Shown here: one piece after another, positions 1-7,843 of the stretch
Position numbering within the stretch: position 1 is the stretch's first letter
Layout: the number at the start of each line of letters is the position of its first letter
Origin: Fulvimarina uroteuthidis
GTDB taxonomy: Bacteria > Pseudomonadota > Alphaproteobacteria > Rhizobiales > Rhizobiaceae
NCBI RefSeq assembly: GCF_034321785.1
Contig: NZ_JAXLPB010000006.1
Location: 62,001 to 126,000 of the forward strand
Length of the DNA stretch: 64,000 bases
Direction: 5' to 3'
Program-made: the position numbers and the translations under genes
The notes under the pieces: generated by a model
The model's input: the letters and a program-made list of their open reading frames with translations, nothing else
Told to the model about the DNA's origin: nothing
The model's database searches: none

Positions 1-226
1 TGGCATTGGGCATGCCGAGACGGCGCGCCTCGTTGATCATCCACAGCGAGATCAGGCCGCCGCCGGCATCGCCGATGCCCGGTATCAGGCCGACGATGGC
101 GTCGCCGCCGAACCGGATACCGGTTCCGGGAATGCGGACCGCCGTATCCATCAGCCGCGCGACCTTTCCGATCCGCTTCAAGCGGCGGCGGCGGTCGGCT
201 TCAAGGAGAGTGTCGGTGGTCGTCAT
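1..226 (-). CDS. DUF4112 domain protein (C-terminal part outside window)
   Basis: The minus-strand frame opens at an ATG at 226 and runs off the left edge, so only the first 75 residues are seen. They include a basic N-terminus followed by RIPGTGIRFGGDAIVGLIPG and a GDAGG stretch, the signature of the DUF4112 family of small membrane proteins. In that family this stretch continues into one or two hydrophobic segments. The function of the family is not established. The gene lies downstream of the GH25 gene on the same strand, with about 230 bases between them, so it probably has its own promoter. Family assignment is confident; the role is unknown. Confidence 0.8.
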   Translation of the reverse strand, partial: MTTTDTLLEADRRRRLKRIGKVARLMDTAVRIPGTGIRFGGDAIVGLIPGIGDAGGGLISLWMINEARRLGMPNA

Positions 227-456
227 GGTCGCCTTAACCTCGCGAAACGTGCATCGACCGCCGATATGGGGATCGCGGCGCGCCGGCACAAATCGGCGGC
301 GCCGGAAGCGGTCGCGACTTGGCGAGGACGGCGGAGTTTTGAACGCGTCGGACGGGCCGGACCGCGAGCCCAGGCCGGAGCTTGGGAAAGCGGCGCGGAT
401 CGATGACCCGCGCCGTCCTGTCCGGTGACGGTTCGCCGGGCCGGCGCTTCAGCCCA

Positions 457-1308
457 TCAGCCGTGGCGGTGGTGGCTCAGCCACTTGTTCCAGTCGGCCC
501 GGGTTCCGGCGAAGGCGTTCTTGTCGACGCCGCCGCGAATGCCGGGGACCGATCCGGTTTCGGTATATTGCCAGAAGCGGAATTTGCGGCGTTCGTAGAC
601 ATTGTCCGGATGATCGCGCACGGCGCGCGCCCAGATCTCGTGGCTGTTGGTCGCATCGACCCATCGCTCGCGATGGACGTCGATCGGGATGTACAGTACC
701 GGACGCTGGCCATAATGGGCTTCCAGCTTGTCGGCCATCGACAACACGTCCCTTATGAGTTCGTCGCGCGGGGGCCGTTTCGTGCAGGTCGGAGAGAACG
801 GCGTCCATTCGACGTCGATGACCGGGGGCAGCGCGCCGGGATCCTTCGGCACGTTGCGGATGAACCAGTCGGCCTGCTCCGTTCCCGGCCGGCAATGGTA
901 CCAGAAATGATAGGCGCCGCGCGGAACGCCCGCGCTCTTGGCCTCGCGCCAGTTCTCGAGGAAGCGGGTATCGAGCTGGTCGCCCCCTTCGGTGGCTTTC
1001 AGATAGGCGAACTCGATGCCGGAGCGGGCGACGGTCTGCCAGTCGATGTCGCCCTGATATTTCGACACGTCGATGCCGTGCACGGGATAGTCCCCCGGCG
1101 TCTTTCCCTTGAACTCGCTCAAGGCGATGCCGGGATAGCCGAGACCGAGCGACTTGTTGCTGAGCGGCGTCGACGCGCTGCAGGCCTGGAGGCCGAGCGC
1201 CAGCGCGACGCCGAGAAGGCTTCGACCGATCAGGGAAGGCTTGCGGCGCCCCGCGTTTCCGGTGCCGGACACGCCACTGCGTTCCGGCCGATGCTTCGAA
1301 GCGCGCAT
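457..1308 (-). CDS. GH25 family muramidase, predicted lipoprotein
   Basis: This 283-residue protein is predicted to cleave the beta-1,4 bond between N-acetylmuramic acid and N-acetylglucosamine in peptidoglycan. A basic N-terminus and hydrophobic stretch end in the lipobox LQAC (Cys43), so it should be a periplasm-facing lipoprotein. The GH25 domain spans about residues 75-280. It shows GIDVSKYQG with Asp80, the DVE motif (Asp165-Glu167) that carries the catalytic acid, and a C-terminal FWQYTETG followed by GGVDKNAF, all typical of the family. A G-rich ribosome-binding stretch lies just before the ATG. It is divergent from the TerB-J gene. A role in wall remodelling is inferred from the family. 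Confidence 0.88.
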   Translation of the reverse strand: MRASKHRPERSGVSGTGNAGRRKPSLIGRSLLGVALALGLQACSASTPLSNKSLGLGYPGIALSEFKGKTPGDYPVHGIDVSKYQGDIDWQTVARSGIEFAYLKATEGGDQLDTRFLENWREAKSAGVPRGAYHFWYHCRPGTEQADWFIRNVPKDPGALPPVIDVEWTPFSPTCTKRPPRDELIRDVLSMADKLEAHYGQRPVLYIPIDVHRERWVDATNSHEIWARAVRDHPDNVYERRKFRFWQYTETGSVPGIRGGVDKNAFAGTRADWNKWLSHHRHG

Positions 1309-1553
1309 GGCGTCCCCCCAAACTGTTCCCCGCGTTCCAAACTCGTCGGGAAAGCGGCGAAATTATTGCAATTGAGGCGTTTTCTCACGGTGCGCTGATC
1401 CGAGACTGTCGACGGGTCGTCGTGCGCGACAGAATCGTCACAGGCGGGAACGGGAAGAAGGCGTGTATGCCGCATTGCAAAAAATTTGTATGTTGAAAGC
1501 CGGTGGCGGGTGACCACTTTCCCATCCTTGGCAAGCGAGGAGCCGACGGCGCA

Positions 1554-2267
1554 ATGGGCATATTTTCGCGATTGGGCGAACTTCTGCAGACGCTGGCCGC
1601 CTCTGGCCGGGCCACGATCGATTCGATCCTGGAGGCGCTCCGCACGGCGTGGAGCGGCGACGAGGAGACACGCAGGAGCGTCGCCTTCTCGGTCGCCATC
1701 ATCGCGCTTTCGGCCAAGATGGCCAAGGCCGACGGAATCGTGACCATGGACGAGGTCGAGGCCTTCCGCGAGATTCTCGAGATCCCTCCCGAGGAAACCC
1801 GGAACGTCTTCCGCCTCTACGATATCGCCAAGCAGGATACGGCCGGCTACGAGGCCTATGCCAAACGCCTGCGCGCGTTTTGTTCGGACGGTTCCGCCGA
1901 TTGTCCGCTCCTCGCGGACGTGGTCGACGGGCTGTTCCACATCGCCAAGGCCGACGGGCTGATCCACGAGCGCGAGCTCGATTTCCTTCACGACGTCTCG
2001 CGGATCTTCGGCCTTTCGGAAACCGCGTTCGAGCGCATGCAGATGCGCCATGTCCAGGGACCGAACGACCCTTATGCCGTGCTCGGCATCGATCCGGAGA
2101 GTTCGGCGAGGGAGACCCGGAAGCGGTACCTGACCCTCGTGCGCGAAAACCATCCCGACCAGCTCCAGGCGCGGGGCGTTCCGGAGGAGTTCCTGTTCAT
2201 CGCCACCGAGCGGATGAAGGCGATCAATACGGCGTACGAACTCATTTCGGGAAAGAGCGCGGCGTGA
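1554..2267 (+). CDS. TerB-like/J-domain co-chaperone (DjlA-like, soluble)
   Basis: A 237-residue protein with two parts. Residues about 45-165 form a TerB/DjlA-type helical domain with two copies of the KADG signature, and residues 172-237 form a C-terminal J domain with the HPD tripeptide (200-202) that stimulates DnaK. The layout matches DjlA but there is no membrane anchor at the N-terminus, so it is predicted to be cytosolic. An upstream start at 1503 is possible, but the ATG at 1554 has GAGGAG about 11 bases before it. The stop codon overlaps the GTG start of the amidase gene, which suggests translational coupling. The client is unknown. Confidence 0.85.
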   Translation: MGIFSRLGELLQTLAASGRATIDSILEALRTAWSGDEETRRSVAFSVAIIALSAKMAKADGIVTMDEVEAFREILEIPPEETRNVFRLYDIAKQDTAGYEAYAKRLRAFCSDGSADCPLLADVVDGLFHIAKADGLIHERELDFLHDVSRIFGLSETAFERMQMRHVQGPNDPYAVLGIDPESSARETRKRYLTLVRENHPDQLQARGVPEEFLFIATERMKAINTAYELISGKSAA

Positions 2268-3043
2268 TCTGCGATCCGGCACTCGACTGCGAGGTTCGCC
2301 CGTCGCCGAACGTCAACGAGCGGCGGGGCGGGCTGACGCCTGATATCCTGCTTCTCCACTATACCGGGATGGGAACCGGCGATCAGGCGCTTGACTGGCT
2401 GTGCAATCGGGAAAGCGGCGTTTCGTGCCACTATCTCGTCCACGAGGACGGGCGGATCGTGCAGATGGTGCCCGAAGCCATGCGCGCCTGGCATGCCGGC
2501 GTCGGCTCCTGGCGCGGTCGCAACGACATCAACTCCACGTCCATCGGCATCGAGATCGTCAATGGCGGCCACAGCGGCGGCCTCCCCGCCTTTCCCGAAC
2601 GCCAGATCGACGCCGTCGTCGCGCTTTCGAGGGATATTCTCGGCCGGCACGCCATCAGGCCGGAATTCGTGCTCGCCCATTCCGATATCGCGCCGGACCG
2701 CAAGGAGGATCCGGGCGAACATTTTCCCTGGGACGAGCTGCACCGGGCGGGAATCGGTCATCTCGTAGCGCCGGCGCCGATGCGTGGCGGACGTTACCTG
2801 TCCCGCGGCGATCGCGGCGAGCCGGTCTCGGCCTTCCAGGCCATGCTGTCGGCCTATGGCTACGGCCTTGCGATCGATGGCGATTTCGACGAGGCGACGA
2901 GGCTCGCAACGATCGCGTTCCAGCGTCATTTCAGGCCCGCGCGGGTCGACGGCGTCGCCGATATCTCGACCATCGACACCCTTCACAGGCTGCTCGCCGC
3001 GCTCGAACGCTCGCCTTTCGCCGATCGCACGCCAAGCGCGTGA
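2264..3043 (+). CDS. ampD: N-acetylmuramoyl-L-alanine amidase, AmpD type with PG-binding domain
   Basis: This 259-residue protein is predicted to be a zinc amidase that removes peptide from (anhydro)muramic acid during wall recycling. The Amidase_2 domain (about 20-160) shows LHYTGMGT with His32, IGIEIVN with Glu97, AHSD with His139 and the Asp149 of KEDPGEHFPW, which are the zinc ligands and catalytic positions of the AmpD fold. A peptidoglycan-binding type 1 domain follows at about 178-245. No signal peptide is visible, which fits cytoplasmic AmpD. The start is a GTG that overlaps the previous stop (GTGA). The PG-binding tail is common in alphaproteobacterial members. The exact substrate (AmpD or AmiD type) is not provable here. 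Confidence 0.88.
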   Translation: MICDPALDCEVRPSPNVNERRGGLTPDILLLHYTGMGTGDQALDWLCNRESGVSCHYLVHEDGRIVQMVPEAMRAWHAGVGSWRGRNDINSTSIGIEIVNGGHSGGLPAFPERQIDAVVALSRDILGRHAIRPEFVLAHSDIAPDRKEDPGEHFPWDELHRAGIGHLVAPAPMRGGRYLSRGDRGEPVSAFQAMLSAYGYGLAIDGDFDEATRLATIAFQRHFRPARVDGVADISTIDTLHRLLAALERSPFADRTPSA

Positions 3044-3056
3044 GCCTGCATGGGGT

Positions 3057-3085
3057 TTGACTTCTTCGAGCCGAACCTGCAGATG
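3057..3085 (+). promoter_or_regulatory. Candidate rnpB promoter
   Basis: TTGACT (3057-3062) is followed after 17 bases by CAGATG (3080-3085). The predicted start point about 7 bases later falls at the first base of the RNase P RNA P1 helix. The -10 is a weak match, so this rests mainly on position. Confidence 0.35.
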
Positions 3086-3089
3086 CCGG

Positions 3090-3546
3090 ATCGTCAGCCG
3101 GCCGGGCGGCCGCTCTCGTCATGTGCCGAAAGGCGGCGAGGGAGGAAAGTCCGGGCTCCACGGAAAAACGGTGCCGGATAACGTCCGGCGAGGGCAACCT
3201 CAGGGATAGCGCCACAGAAAACAGACCGCCCCGCCTGCAGTTCGGCTGCGCGTTCCCCGTCGAACGGGACGCCGAGCCCAACTGGTGGCGGGGTAAGGGT
3301 GAAACGGTGGGGTAAGAGCCCACCGCGTCTTCGGTAACGAAGGCGGCACGGCAAGCCCCACCGGGAGCAAGACCGAATAGGGACGGTGCGAAAGGCGGGA
3401 ACGCCTTTCATCCTTTTTCCGGGACAGCCGTCCGGGTGGGTTGCTTGAGGCGTCTCGCGAGGGACGTCCCAGAGGAATGGTCGCCAAGCCTTCGGGCCTT
3501 CGGGGTCGAGGGCGAACAGAACCCGGCTTACAGGCCGGCTGACGCT
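3090..3546 (+). ncRNA. rnpB: RNase P RNA component, class A
   Basis: This is the catalytic RNA that matures tRNA 5' ends. The ends pair as helix P1 (CGTCAGCCGGCC at 3092-3103 with GGCCGGCTGACG at 3533-3544). Universal elements are present: GAGGAAAGTCCGGGCTC near 3140, the ACAGAA segment near 3214, GGGTAAGGGTGAAACGG near 3293 and GGGTAAGAGCCCACCG near 3311, and the 3' AACCCGGCTTACAG. The length (about 455 bases) and order of elements match alphaproteobacterial class A RNAs. Exact 5' and 3' termini are estimated from P1. The precursor tail after 3546 has no clear T-rich terminator. Confidence 0.95.
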
Positions 3547-3783
3547 CGCCGATCCAGCGGCGTTTCGAGCGGCGTCGAGCGCCTCATGCCGGCGCTTCGC
3601 ACGCGGTGCAATCTGCGCCCCCCGAAACCGCGGGGGACTGCTACTTCCAAGCTTATCGAATCGTGAAGCTTTCGTGAAAATCGAAATTATTCAGTCAACT
3701 TGAGTGTTTGGCTAAGCAAAGCCTTGCGCGAGCGGGATTGTCGATGCCCGAGGCGCTGTTCCCCAGGGGCAGATCGACCCCTA

Positions 3784-3798
3784 TGGGACTTTGTGGGC
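3784..3798 (+). promoter_or_regulatory. MraZ-type operator repeats
   Basis: TGGGA (3784-3788) and TGGGC (3794-3798) are two direct repeats with the 10-base period known for MraZ operators (TGGGN-N5 repeats) in front of mraZ-rsmH operons. Only two clear copies are visible. Autorepression by MraZ is inferred from other bacteria. Confidence 0.45.
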
Positions 3799-3828
3799 CA
3801 TGGCATGTACGGTTAGATTTCGTCAATC

Positions 3829-3844
3829 TTAACGGGGTGTTAAC
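3829..3844 (+). promoter_or_regulatory. CtrA full binding site
   Basis: TTAA at 3829-3832, seven bases, then TTAAC at 3840-3844 is an exact match to the CtrA consensus TTAA-N7-TTAAC. CtrA is the master cell-cycle response regulator of Alphaproteobacteria and controls division genes in several genera. It lies 31 bases after the MraZ-type boxes and upstream of the whole division cluster. Binding is inferred, not shown. Confidence 0.65.
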
Positions 3845-3903
3845 CGGTTCTATCGCATCGTCTGGGACGTCTTTCCGAACCATGTTCCAACCGCCTCCGT
3901 CCA

Positions 3904-3932
3904 TTGACGCCCACAAGGCCCCATGATATCCC
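3904..3932 (+). promoter_or_regulatory. Candidate promoter for mraZ operon
   Basis: TTGACG (3904-3909), a 17-base spacer and TATCCC (3927-3932) resemble a sigma-70 promoter oriented towards mraZ, about 150 bases before its start. The -10 element is imperfect. Confidence 0.35.
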
Positions 3933-4085
3933 GTCAGTCATCTTTTGGAGGGTTGAAGCGGTTCGTTTTTCGGCCTCGGTGCGAGACGAAAACGGAACCG
4001 GATTTGGTCCGGCGCGGCGATGTCGTTCGCGCCGATGGAGAGGCTTCGTCTTGCGTTTGGCCGGTTTCAGGGGAGAGTGCCATGC

Positions 4086-4586
4086 ATGCCGCAGCAAGCT
4101 CCGCCGGGCGGTCGCGGACTGATGGATCGCTTTCTCTCCCACTACGTCCACAGCGTCGATTCCAAGGGGCGGATCTCCGTTCCGGCGGCCTATCGTCAGG
4201 TGCTGGCGTCGCGGGACATTCGCGACCTGTTCGCGATGCGAAACCTGGATCTGCCCGTCATGAACGTCGGCGGGCCGGACCTTGCGAGGGAGTTCGAACT
4301 GGAAATGGAGAAGCTCGATCCGTTCTCGCCGGAATATCAGGACCTTGCGATCCTCGCCTATGGCGACGGGACCTACCTGAAGACCGATTCGGAAGGGCGG
4401 ATCATCATCAACGACCTCATTCGCGAGCATACCGGCATCACGGACCGTGCGACCTTCGTGGGTGTCGGCAACAAGTTTCAGCTCTGGCGGCCGGAAGATT
4501 TCGAGGAGAAGCTTTCGGCCCTCCGGGAAAGGGCGGCGAAGACACGCGCCGCCAAAACGAGATCGGCGGGAACGACGGAAACATGA
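4086..4586 (+). CDS. mraZ: Transcriptional regulator MraZ
   Basis: A 166-residue DNA-binding protein of the SpoVT-AbrB superfamily, which in other bacteria represses its own division-gene operon. Two MraZ halves are visible: SVDSKGRISVPAAYR near the N-terminus and TYLKTDSEGRIIINDLIREH in the middle, each with the conserved D-x-KGR or D-x-EGR turn. A shorter start at 4122 (MDRFLSHY) matches many relatives. The ATG at 4086 is chosen because GGGGAGA lies about 10 bases upstream. The stop overlaps the rsmH start (ATGA). The TGGGN repeats upstream are its probable operator. Confidence 0.92.
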   Translation: MPQQAPPGGRGLMDRFLSHYVHSVDSKGRISVPAAYRQVLASRDIRDLFAMRNLDLPVMNVGGPDLAREFELEMEKLDPFSPEYQDLAILAYGDGTYLKTDSEGRIIINDLIREHTGITDRATFVGVGNKFQLWRPEDFEEKLSALRERAAKTRAAKTRSAGTTET

Positions 4587-5608
4587 CGGGTCATGGTGGG
4601 CACGAGGGCCCGACCATTGGCGGACCGACCCGACATGTTCCCGTCCTCCTTGCCGAGGTCATCGCGGCGCTCGACCCGGCGCCGGGCGCGCAGGTCGTCG
4701 ACGCCACGTTCGGGGCGGGCGGTTACAGCCGCGCGATCCTCAGCGCCGGTGCGGCGGTCATCGCGATCGACCGGGATCCGGGGGCGATCGAGACGGCCCA
4801 TGCGCTCGCCGCGCAGAGCGCGGGACGGCTTCGGCCGGTGCCGGGCCGCTTCGGCGACATGGAGACGCTTCTCGCCGATCATGCCGGTGATCTGGACGGA
4901 ATCGTCCTCGATATCGGCGTGTCGTCCATGCAGATCGACGAGGCCGAGCGCGGCTTCTCGTTCCAGAAGGACGGCCCCCTCGACATGCGCATGGGAAATC
5001 ATGGGCCAACGGCGGCCGACGTGGTCAACACGCTCTCGGTCGGCGATCTTGCGCGGATCTTCAACTTTCTCGGCGACGAGCGCCATGCGGGCCGCGCGGC
5101 CCGTGCGATCGCCGCGCGGCGGGAGGCCGAGCCCTTCACGCGCACCCTCGATCTGGCCGGCGTCGTCGGCAGGGCCGTCGGTCGCGGCAAGAACGACAAG
5201 ATCGATCCGGCAACGCGCTGCTTCCAGGCCCTGCGCATCTTCGTCAACGACGAGCTCGGCGAGCTCGCGCGGGCGCTGACGGCGGCCGAGCGACTGCTGA
5301 AGCCGGGCGGGCGCCTCGTCGTGGTCTCCTTCCATTCGCTCGAGGACCGGATCGTCAAGCGCTTCTTCCTTGATCGCGCCGGCACGCAGGGCGGCTCGCG
5401 CCACCTGCCGGACGTTGCGGTCGCCGAGCCGACCTTTTTGGCCCGCAACAAGGCGATCACCGCCAGCGAGGCCGAAGCGTCGGCCAATCCGCGCGCCCGC
5501 TCCGCCAAGCTTCGATCCGGGACGCGCCTTGCGGCACCGCCCCGCGGTTCTGCCGCCGACCTGTCTTTCGCTTCCCTGCCGACCTTAGCCGAACTGTCGA
5601 GGATTTGA
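4583..5608 (+). CDS. rsmH: 16S rRNA (cytosine-1402-N4) methyltransferase RsmH
   Basis: This 341-residue SAM-dependent enzyme methylates N4 of C1402 in the 16S rRNA decoding centre. Visible signatures are HVPVLLAEVIAAL, the SAM-binding VDATFGAGGYSRAIL, DLGVSS-like IVLDIGVSSMQID, and the C-terminal RLVVVSFHSLEDRIVKRFF. The length is normal for the family, with a low-complexity tail rich in Ala, Arg and Ser. Its ATG overlaps the mraZ stop by four bases and ftsL follows after a 7-base gap, the usual order at the head of the division cluster. Confidence 0.96.
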   Translation: MTGHGGHEGPTIGGPTRHVPVLLAEVIAALDPAPGAQVVDATFGAGGYSRAILSAGAAVIAIDRDPGAIETAHALAAQSAGRLRPVPGRFGDMETLLADHAGDLDGIVLDIGVSSMQIDEAERGFSFQKDGPLDMRMGNHGPTAADVVNTLSVGDLARIFNFLGDERHAGRAARAIAARREAEPFTRTLDLAGVVGRAVGRGKNDKIDPATRCFQALRIFVNDELGELARALTAAERLLKPGGRLVVVSFHSLEDRIVKRFFLDRAGTQGGSRHLPDVAVAEPTFLARNKAITASEAEASANPRARSAKLRSGTRLAAPPRGSAADLSFASLPTLAELSRI

Positions 5609-5615
5609 GCCGATC

Positions 5616-5972
5616 ATGTTGAGAACCCTGGACATTCTGTCGATCGTCGCCCTGATCGGCGCCGCGTCGTGGACCTTTTCGGTCAAGCACGAAACCGATC
5701 TCGTCGAGAACGAGATCCGCAAAGTGGAGCGCAAGATCGCGTCCGAGAAGGAAACGATCGCGATCCTCTCGGCCGACTGGACACTCTACAATCAGCCCGC
5801 GCGCCTTCAGGCGCTCGCCGAGACCTATGCCGAAGACCTGAAGCTGATGGAGATCCGCCCCGACCAGATCGTCGCGGAGCATCAGCTGCCGGCGCCTCCC
5901 ATCCCCAAGGATCTGACGATCGAGGATATCGAAGCCGAACTTCTCGCTTCCAATAATACGGCGGTGCAGTGA
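5616..5972 (+). CDS. ftsL: Cell division protein FtsL (alphaproteobacterial type)
   Basis: A 118-residue bitopic inner-membrane protein of the divisome, which acts with FtsB and FtsQ to activate FtsW and FtsI. One N-terminal membrane segment (about residues 5-21) is followed by a periplasmic coiled coil (about 25-50: ENEIRKVERKIASEKETI) and the DWTLYNQPARLQALAE stretch found in alphaproteobacterial FtsL. Sequence similarity within this family is low, so the call leans partly on its place between rsmH and ftsI. The stop codon overlaps the ftsI start. Confidence 0.85.
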   Translation: MLRTLDILSIVALIGAASWTFSVKHETDLVENEIRKVERKIASEKETIAILSADWTLYNQPARLQALAETYAEDLKLMEIRPDQIVAEHQLPAPPIPKDLTIEDIEAELLASNNTAVQ

Positions 5973-7702
5973 TGTTTTCGCGCAAATCGCAAAAGACCGG
6001 GTCCAGTCCCGAACCCAAACGCGAACGCCGGGCCGCCGTGCGCCATGGCGACCGCATGAACGCGACCCCGGACAATAAGAGCCGCTTCGTGATCGCCATG
6101 GTGCTGTTCGTCGGCGTCTACGGTGCCATCGGCGTGCGTCTCGTCACATGGGGAACCGTGCCGGACGCGCGGACCATGTCCTTCCGTGCGGCCGACCAGA
6201 TCATGGCCTCGCGGCCCGATCTCGTCGATCGCAACGGGAGCGTCCTTGCGACGGATATCCGCGTGGCCTCGCTGTTTGCCGAACCGCGCAAGATCGTGGA
6301 TGCGAACGAGGCGAGCGAGCTGCTCCTGTCGGTGCTGCCCGATCTCGATCCGAAATGGCTCTATAACAGCCTTTCCAGCGAAGCCGGCTTCCTGTGGCTG
6401 CGCCGCGAGCTGACGCCCAGTCAGCAACAGGCCATCCTCGACCTCGGCGTCCCCGGCATCGGATTTCGCACCGAGAAGCGTCGCTTCTATCCCGGCGGCA
6501 CGACCGCGGGTTTCGTGACGGGCCACGTCAATGTCGACAATCAGGGCATTGCCGGCATGGAGAAATATATCGACGACCAGGGTTATCTGGCGCTCCAGAA
6601 TTCCGGGCTCGCGGTCGACGCGGAACTCGAGCCGGTCCAGCTTTCCATCGATCTGAGGGTCCAGCACATCCTGCGCGACGAATTGTCGGAAGCGATGACG
6701 CGCTATCGCTCGATCGCCGCCGGCGGCGTCGTGATGAACGCCAAGACCGGCGAGATCCTCGCCATGACCTCGTTGCCCGACTACGACCCGAACGATCCGA
6801 GACAGGCGCTCGAAAAGGATCGCATGAACCGGACGTCGGCGGGCCTTTACGAGATGGGCTCGACGTTCAAGTCGTTTACCAGCGCGATGGCGCTCGACAC
6901 CGGCAAGGTCAACCTGCTCTCCAAGTTCGACGCCTCGCGGCCGATCCGCATCGGCGGGCATCAGATTTCGGATTTCCACGGCAAGAAGCGCGTCCTGACC
7001 CTTGAGGAGGTGTTCATCTATTCCTCGAACATCGGTTCGGCGAAAGAGGCTGAACTCGTCGGCATCGAGGGCCATCAGGCATTCCTGACGCGGCTCGGCC
7101 TGCTGTCGCGGCTGCAGACCGAACTGCCGGAGGTGGCGACGCCCACGCAGCCGAAGAACTGGAAGCTCGTCAACTCCATCACCGCCTCCTACGGGCACGG
7201 AATCTCCACGACACCGCTCCAGACGGCCGTCGCCGCCGGCGCACTGATGAATGGTGGCAAGCTGATCCCCCCGACCTTCCTGCCGCGCACGGAAGAGCAG
7301 GCCGCCGCCGTGGCGACGCAAGTCATCACCAAGTCGGCCAGCGACGACATGAGATACCTTTTCCGGCTCAACGTCGAAGATCAGCGCGGCTCGGGAAACT
7401 ACGCCGAGATCGACGGGTACCGGGTCGGCGGCAAGACCGGCACCGCGAACAAGGTGGTGAACGGACGCTATTCCGACAACAAGAAGTTCAACGCCTTCCT
7501 TTCGGCGTTCCCGATGGACGATCCGCAATATATCGTTCTGATCTACATCGACGAGCCACAGCCCGAACCCGGCAAATATTATGCGACGGCAGGCATGAAC
7601 ACCGCACCGACCGCCGGAAACGTCATTCGCCGGGCCGCCCCTCTTCTCAACGTGAAGCCCGACCTCGGCCCGACCGGCGAAACGCTTCTCGTATCCTATT
7701 GA
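5972..7702 (+). CDS. ftsI: Peptidoglycan D,D-transpeptidase FtsI (PBP3)
   Basis: A 576-residue class B penicillin-binding protein that cross-links septal peptidoglycan. It has a cytoplasmic basic tail, one membrane segment (about residues 39-56), a pedestal domain and a transpeptidase domain with the full active site: STFK (catalytic Ser297, Lys300), SSN (351-353) and KTGT (488-491). GTG at 5969 is also in frame, but the ATG at 5972 keeps the usual TGATG overlap with ftsL. It is the partner of the SEDS polymerase FtsW encoded downstream. Confidence 0.96.
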   Translation: MFSRKSQKTGSSPEPKRERRAAVRHGDRMNATPDNKSRFVIAMVLFVGVYGAIGVRLVTWGTVPDARTMSFRAADQIMASRPDLVDRNGSVLATDIRVASLFAEPRKIVDANEASELLLSVLPDLDPKWLYNSLSSEAGFLWLRRELTPSQQQAILDLGVPGIGFRTEKRRFYPGGTTAGFVTGHVNVDNQGIAGMEKYIDDQGYLALQNSGLAVDAELEPVQLSIDLRVQHILRDELSEAMTRYRSIAAGGVVMNAKTGEILAMTSLPDYDPNDPRQALEKDRMNRTSAGLYEMGSTFKSFTSAMALDTGKVNLLSKFDASRPIRIGGHQISDFHGKKRVLTLEEVFIYSSNIGSAKEAELVGIEGHQAFLTRLGLLSRLQTELPEVATPTQPKNWKLVNSITASYGHGISTTPLQTAVAAGALMNGGKLIPPTFLPRTEEQAAAVATQVITKSASDDMRYLFRLNVEDQRGSGNYAEIDGYRVGGKTGTANKVVNGRYSDNKKFNAFLSAFPMDDPQYIVLIYIDEPQPEPGKYYATAGMNTAPTAGNVIRRAAPLLNVKPDLGPTGETLLVSY

Positions 7703-7843
7703 GGATGCGGGTCGGCAGGCGGCTGCCCTAATACCGCCGCGCGAGTTTGGAATTCCGGTTCATGCAATCATCGAGTTGCAGAAGAGAACGGTGGCGCGAC
7801 CCCGACACCGGTCAGAACAAGAAAAACCGGACCTTAGACCCGC

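Larger units (their letters stand above)
3547..4085. other. Non-coding leader region between rnpB and mraZ
   Basis: No gene is supported in these 540 bases. They are richer in A and T than the neighbours and hold the control region of the mra/division cluster: two MraZ-type boxes, a full CtrA box and a candidate sigma-70 promoter, each listed separately. The distance from the CtrA box to the mraZ start (about 240 bases) implies a long 5' leader or a further promoter in between. Confidence 0.6.

Noticed and set aside
382..1398. Long plus-strand open frame opposite the GH25 gene
   Set aside because: It is a shadow of a GC-rich gene; the minus strand has lipobox and catalytic motifs, while this frame has no domain.
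5882..7528. 548-codon minus-strand frame opposite ftsI
   Set aside because: Composition rich in Arg, Val, Gly and His, typical of an antisense frame; ftsI is unambiguous on the plus strand.
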